In this document: piece after piece, positions 61,626 to 64,000 of the stretch
How the letters are laid out: each line of letters begins with the position of its first letter
How positions within the stretch are numbered: position 1 is the first letter of the stretch
The notes under the pieces: model-generated
What the model was told of the DNA's origin: nothing
Database searches by the model: none
The model's input: only the letters and a program-made list of their open reading frames with translations
Program-made: the position numbers and the translations under genes
From: Breviolum minutum Mf 1.05b.01
Taxonomy: Eukaryota > Sar > Dinophyceae > Suessiales > Symbiodiniaceae
Direction of reading: 5' to 3'
Length of the DNA: 64,000 nt
NCBI GenBank assembly: GCA_000507305.1
Contig: DF239096.1
Span: forward strand, 535,500-599,499

Positions 61626-63327
61626 GGACCACCACATCGTCACACCTTGAACCACACGACGTGACCTCACAACCAGTGGCGTCTTAAGCTCATAACATTC
61701 CATCCTTTTGCGGGGCACAATAGTTAACAGCTCATCAATGCATCACGTGACATGACGCAACACAAGCAATACCATCGCATCAAATGACGTGACCACTACA
61801 TCAAATGACATGACATGACATGACATGACATGACATGCCACGCCGCAACCAACCACAGTAGCTCACCCCACGTCACCTCACAACCAACCACATTACTGCA
61901 TCTCACCCCGCAAGCAACTTCATGAGATCAGAACAGGTCACATTACCACCATGGAACAGCAGAAAGCTTGTGCACAGCAAAGAAAGGGTTTGGGCATGGC
62001 GCTGGTCGGTCGCCTTGCGCACATTCTATAGGCAAATTCTTTCTTTGCTATATATTTTTTTCTTCTGAAACTTCCGCCCCCGGTTTGCCCAGGAACTACT
62101 TGTGCTACATTTGCTTTCGAATAAGATAATACATGTATTTACAAAAGTGTACGCACTTTATTGACAGTCGAAGTCTAGTTTGTATCGGTTTAGACTTGCA
62201 CGTTTTGATAGACTTCACGCGGCGATTTCCTCTAGACACATTGTGTCTCGTTTGTTGATGATTGTTGCTTGTGTGAATAGGATTCGTAGACTTGTTCAAT
62301 TACTTGATGTACCACCAATTTCCTTGGCAGGTTGACGTGAAACTTGCTTCAACAAAGTGACTGACAGCAACATCTTGAAACGTAACATCGCAATGAATTT
62401 TGAAAACAAGCAATCGATGGGCGAATCAAACAATTTTTATGGATCAAAGTCATCCTCAACTCCAGCCCCATCCGGTGATGATGGATTTTAAGGCTGATTC
62501 ACAAACTACCAGAATTCGATGCACCAAGAGGTGGTTTTGGCAGACACATCGCGAGGCTGAGAACCCAAGTATTGCGCATTTTTTTCGTAATATTTACATA
62601 GCTTGACGAGAAGAAAACATCAAACAACCACATTTTTTTTGTTTTGTGAGTTTCTGGATATAATTTGGCAGTTTGATTCATTGACGTTGCCTCAGGGATT
62701 GGATTCGCCCTCACTTTCTACTGTATACTGGGAGCATCATCATCCCAAATTATGTGGCATAATTACATTCTTTTGCCAAAATGCATTTATCACATGCCAA
62801 CTGCTAACATTCTCAGGACCTTAGCAAACTTTTATGTAAAAACTCATGGAATACCATGAAGTGTCAACGCTGGCAAGTTGCAGAAATCTCATGCGCCAAA
62901 ATTGCTGCTATTGGCCTATTGGATCCACTGCTTCTGACATCTTGGCCCTGTGGTTAAATCGGTCTGCGGCAGCAAATACTTTATGCTCCACAGTCCAGCG
63001 AAGGAGCAAAGGGGTCAAAAAGACAACAAGAGATTTGAAAACCCGCTTTCGTTGAGTCCACTAAAATGGCACGCGCAGTGTACCTGCTCCCAGAAACAGA
63101 TTTTTCAACCTGGTGAGTGCACATTGTTTTTTTTTCCGCGAGCGTTTTCTGATACTTTTTACAGGCTTTCCCTCGCTGTTTCTATTCAACTTCTGGAAGA
63201 CAAAATGAATTTCTTTAGGGGTACCTCAGCTTAAGGAAGCATGCACACAAAGTGATTTTGATTTGAATGCATCCTGAATTTCAAAGAGCTTCATCTTCAA
63301 AGACTGCAGGCTTTTCTTGCTAAAGGT
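61626..63327. other. Spacer before the rRNA copies; short ACATG repeat
   Basis: A pentanucleotide array (ATGAC)n lies at about 61,805-61,838. Frames of 60-95 residues on both strands have no motifs. The interval might be degraded ribosomal spacer DNA, but nothing proves it. Confidence 0.45.
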
Positions 63328-63548
63328 GATCCTAATAAACGTGAGCCATCACTTCGTAATCATTACGTCCCTGCCTTATAGTACACGCCGCCCGTCGCCC
63401 GTAGCGATTGAGTGATCCGGTGAATAATTCGGACTGACGCAGTGCTCAGCTTCTGGACGTTGCGTTGGAAAGTTTCATGAATGTTATCACTTAGAGGAAG
63501 GAGAAGTCGCAACAAGGTTTCCGTGGGTGAAATTGCGGAAGGATCATT
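63328..63548 (+). pseudogene. Degenerate 3' end of SSU (18S) rRNA gene
   Basis: Recognisable universal blocks in order: ATTACGTCCCTGCC, CACGCCGCCCGTCGC, GATTGAGTGATCCGGTGAAT, AATTCGGACTGACGCAGTGC, GGAAGGAGAAGTCG-AACAAG, and GCGGAAGGATCATT at the 3' end. Substitutions at normally invariant positions (for example TATAGTACACGCC in place of TTTGTACACACC, and AAATTGC near the end) mark it as a pseudogene or fragment. Confidence 0.85.
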
Positions 63549-63616
63549 CGCATTGATCACTTTGATGTGAGTATAGGGCTCTTGGGTGAGACACCTAGGG
63601 CAACTTGTGTGGTAAT
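63549..63616. other. Short spacer between the two SSU copies
   Basis: About 70 bp after the SSU 3' end, in the position of ITS1 but far too short. No 5.8S follows; instead a second SSU fragment begins. Confidence 0.5.
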
Positions 63617-64000
63617 GATGGTGCATTGGTGCATGTCCGTTCTGAGTTGGTGGGTCAATTTGTTTGGTTAATTCCTTTAACGAACGAGACACGAGGCCTT
63701 AACCCGCTGAATAGTTTCATGAGACCCCGGTTGCACGAGCACTTTTTTAGAGGGAGCTTGAGTGCTGAACGCAAACTGTTTGAGGCAATAACAGGTCTGT
63801 AATGCCCTTAGGTGTTCTGGGCTGCACGAGCTCTACACAGATGCGTTCAACAAGTTTTTGATGTTGCCCAAAATGGCTGGGTAGTTTCTTTTGCATTGTG
63901 ATGGGGTTAATCATTGACATTTTGATCTTCAACGAAGAAATCCTAATAAACGCGAGCCATCACTTCGCAATCATTACGTCCCTGCCTTATAGTACACGCC
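63617..64000 (+). pseudogene. Second degenerate SSU rRNA fragment, cut by the window end
   Basis: Starts with GGTGCATG-CCGTTCT-AGTTGGTGG-like sequence, then GGTTAATTCC-TTAACGAACGAGAC, CCTTAACC-GCT-AATAG, TTGAGGCAATAACAGGTCTG, GATGGGG-TA-ATCATTG and ATTACGTCCCTGCC. It overlaps fragment 1 over its last 60 bp with two differences, so both copies derive from one degenerate unit in tandem. Insertions (for example ACGAGG after CGAGAC) exclude a functional rRNA. Confidence 0.85.

Noticed and set aside
60750..61718. Tyr/Thr/Gln-rich frames on the minus strand
   Set aside because: All derive from the GTAGTAC minisatellite.
63363..63692. Minus-strand frame of 109 residues at the window end
   Set aside because: Antisense of degenerate SSU rRNA.

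Overview
The window is nuclear DNA of a dinoflagellate, most likely a coral-symbiont relative (Symbiodiniaceae). Three things point there: a near-complete relict of the dinoflagellate spliced leader at 57,924-57,943 (with weaker ones at 33,752 and 35,068), degenerate eukaryotic SSU rRNA copies at 63,328-64,000, and retroelement proteins of the kinds dinoflagellates carry in bulk. No ordinary host gene is convincing. The window is a stack of mobile elements, dead copies and satellites in AT-rich intergenic DNA.

Layout. 1-16,285: almost no supportable gene, only short candidate exons and small repeats. 16,286-24,648: a tyrosine-recombinase retrotransposon (PAT/Ngaro type) on the minus strand. 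Its split direct repeats are each one base from identity, and it carries a recombinase ORF, a gag, and a pol that begins with a cytosine-methyltransferase-like domain and continues into reverse transcriptase and a damaged RNase H. 24,649-33,400: degenerate tandem repeats, a dead LINE (minus), an unknown pseudogene and a dead RT-RNase H element (plus). 33,419-39,819: a duplicated AT-rich segment, one copy holding a 100-bp foldback MITE, then a Ty1/copia element with a nonsense codon and a frameshift and an unusual C-terminal extension. 41,650-56,991: a second TYR-type pol split between RT and RNase H by a 13.5-kb insertion. 57,541-59,120: a spliced-leader-tagged retroposed pseudogene. 59,940-61,640: minisatellites. 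63,328-64,000: rRNA pseudogenes.

The most interesting object is the insertion at about 42,902-56,419. It has perfect terminal inverted repeats and sits at a palindromic TACTAGTA target. Removing it with one copy of a TA duplication rejoins the host pol in frame. It encodes a 615-residue transposase resembling the CACTA/CMC type plus about seven further spliced or single-exon genes. These are Lys/Glu-rich, Gly-rich or His/Pro-rich proteins, two with Cys/His clusters. Every non-coding gap in it, including introns and 3'-to-3' spacers, holds copies of a short palindrome, CGGT-N4-ACCG: about 45 in all, none seen in exons and none seen elsewhere in the window. Two of its genes share a duplicated 314-bp upstream module. 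This looks like a cargo-carrying DNA transposon with its own cis-acting sequence code. I do not recognise it as a described family.

Limits: everything was read by eye from the sequence. Splice joins inside the 13.5-kb element are inferred except one in gene 6, where GT-AG boundaries keep frame. Family names rest on motifs, not on database searches.
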